This document shows, piece after piece, positions 13,220-13,509 of a stretch of 13,509 bases of DNA. The stretch is from Rhodospirillaceae bacterium UBA4468 (GTDB lineage Bacteria; Pseudomonadota; Alphaproteobacteria; Rhodospirillales; Casp-alpha2), in assembly GCA_002389385.1 (NCBI GenBank), contig DGOK01000015.1, positions 85,000-98,508 of the forward strand, given 5' to 3'. Within the stretch, counting starts at the first letter, position 1, and each line of letters starts with the position of its first letter. The notes under the pieces are model-generated. The model ran no database searches. It was not told where the DNA came from and saw only the letters and a list, made by a program, of their open reading frames with translations. A program made the position numbers and the translations under genes.

Positions 13220-13509
13220 TTGCGTGCGGGTTCGGATGACACGGCGGGTAAGTCTCAATTCAAGCGCGAAAAAGATGCGCGGATTGATATTCTTGAGGCT
13301 ATGCAGCCAGTCCTTGGCATGATCCTGGAACTTCTAGAGCGTGGTTTGCATACGGGTCAACGATTGACTGTACTGCGCCGGGACTTAGGAGATTTATTCC
13401 GAGATGCCGGGCCGGTTCCCTTGCGTGTCGAAGGCGTCGTTGCAGGGGTGGCCGAAGTTGATACACAACGCTTCCTCGCCATTCGCCTCGACCGGGCTGA
13501 TATAACGCC
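13220..13509 (+). CDS. Partial open reading frame at right edge, unknown product
   Basis: From the TGA of the preceding gene (13211-13213) the same frame stays open to the window edge. It encodes a plausible soluble, charged sequence (KREKDARIDILEAMQPVLGM, then ILELLERGLHTGQRLTVLRR) and continues to RFLAIRLDRADIT at the edge. I do not recognise the family. TTG 13220 is the most upstream possible start after the stop, without a good ribosome site; ATG 13301 follows GAGG (13295-13298) at too short a distance. It could be a new gene or a continuation of the previous frame beyond a TGA. The exported character of the previous protein and the cytosolic look of this one favour a separate gene. Confidence 0.45.
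   Translation, partial: MRAGSDDTAGKSQFKREKDARIDILEAMQPVLGMILELLERGLHTGQRLTVLRRDLGDLFRDAGPVPLRVEGVVAGVAEVDTQRFLAIRLDRADIT

Noticed and set aside
1..13509. Complete reassignment of TAG as a sense codon
   Set aside because: TAG also closes the Mo-oxidoreductase, EcsC, methyltransferase and DUF1127 genes at natural family ends, and one interruption is TAA. Deletion and frameshift lesions also occur, so gene decay explains more.
1..13509. tRNA genes, rRNA genes, CRISPR arrays or insertion sequences
   Set aside because: None seen on reading both strands; no repeated spacer pattern and no transposase motifs.

Overview
The window looks like chromosomal DNA of a Gram-negative proteobacterium, probably an alphaproteobacterium. 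The support is the divergent lysR/DUF1127 pair, the E. coli-type SerA, and the set of YjdF (DUF2238), TauE/SafE, DUF4126 and Gfo/Idh proteins. This is inference from gene content and style; there is no rRNA, tRNA or other phylogenetic marker here. Base composition is moderate except for a clearly AT-rich insert at about 1190-2450. No tRNA, rRNA, CRISPR array, transposase or prophage gene was seen.

Layout. 2-1183 (+): C-terminal part of a molybdopterin oxidoreductase running off the left edge. 1184-2450: AT-rich island with a recognisable sigma70-like promoter, an inverted repeat and one gene of the EcsC family. 2485-3872 (+): a YczE/YitT-like membrane protein and a SAM methyltransferase whose true start is doubtful. 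3933-6876 (+): an FAD-dependent oxidoreductase with an in-frame stop, then a KefB/KefC-type potassium/proton antiporter with three separate lesions. 6883-9187 (-): serA and a LysR-type regulator. 9313-11146 (+): a DUF1127 protein divergent from lysR, a truncated and amber-interrupted YjdF gene, and a Gfo/Idh dehydrogenase with an amber codon near its end, overlapping yjdF by ATGA. 11212-13213 (+): a TauE/SafE exporter, a DUF4126 membrane protein and, overlapping it by ATGA, a small exported protein. A partial open frame leaves the right edge.

The most striking feature is gene decay. Four genes between 3.9 and 11.1 kb still align end to end with well-known families, yet carry four in-frame stops (three TAG, one TAA), one single-base frameshift, one large internal in-frame deletion and one N-terminal truncation. 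Intact genes (serA, lysR, tauE-like, DUF4126) sit among them. TAG also ends several apparently normal genes here, so stop-codon reassignment is not the favoured explanation. A genome undergoing erosion, as in a host-associated or recently bottlenecked lineage, fits best, with sequencing error as an alternative for the point lesions only.

The genes do not form one pathway. serA supplies serine biosynthesis. The LysR protein probably controls the divergent DUF1127 gene and itself through a TTAC-N5-GTAA (T-N11-A) site in their shared intergenic region. The rest are transport, redox and membrane functions in small directional runs.
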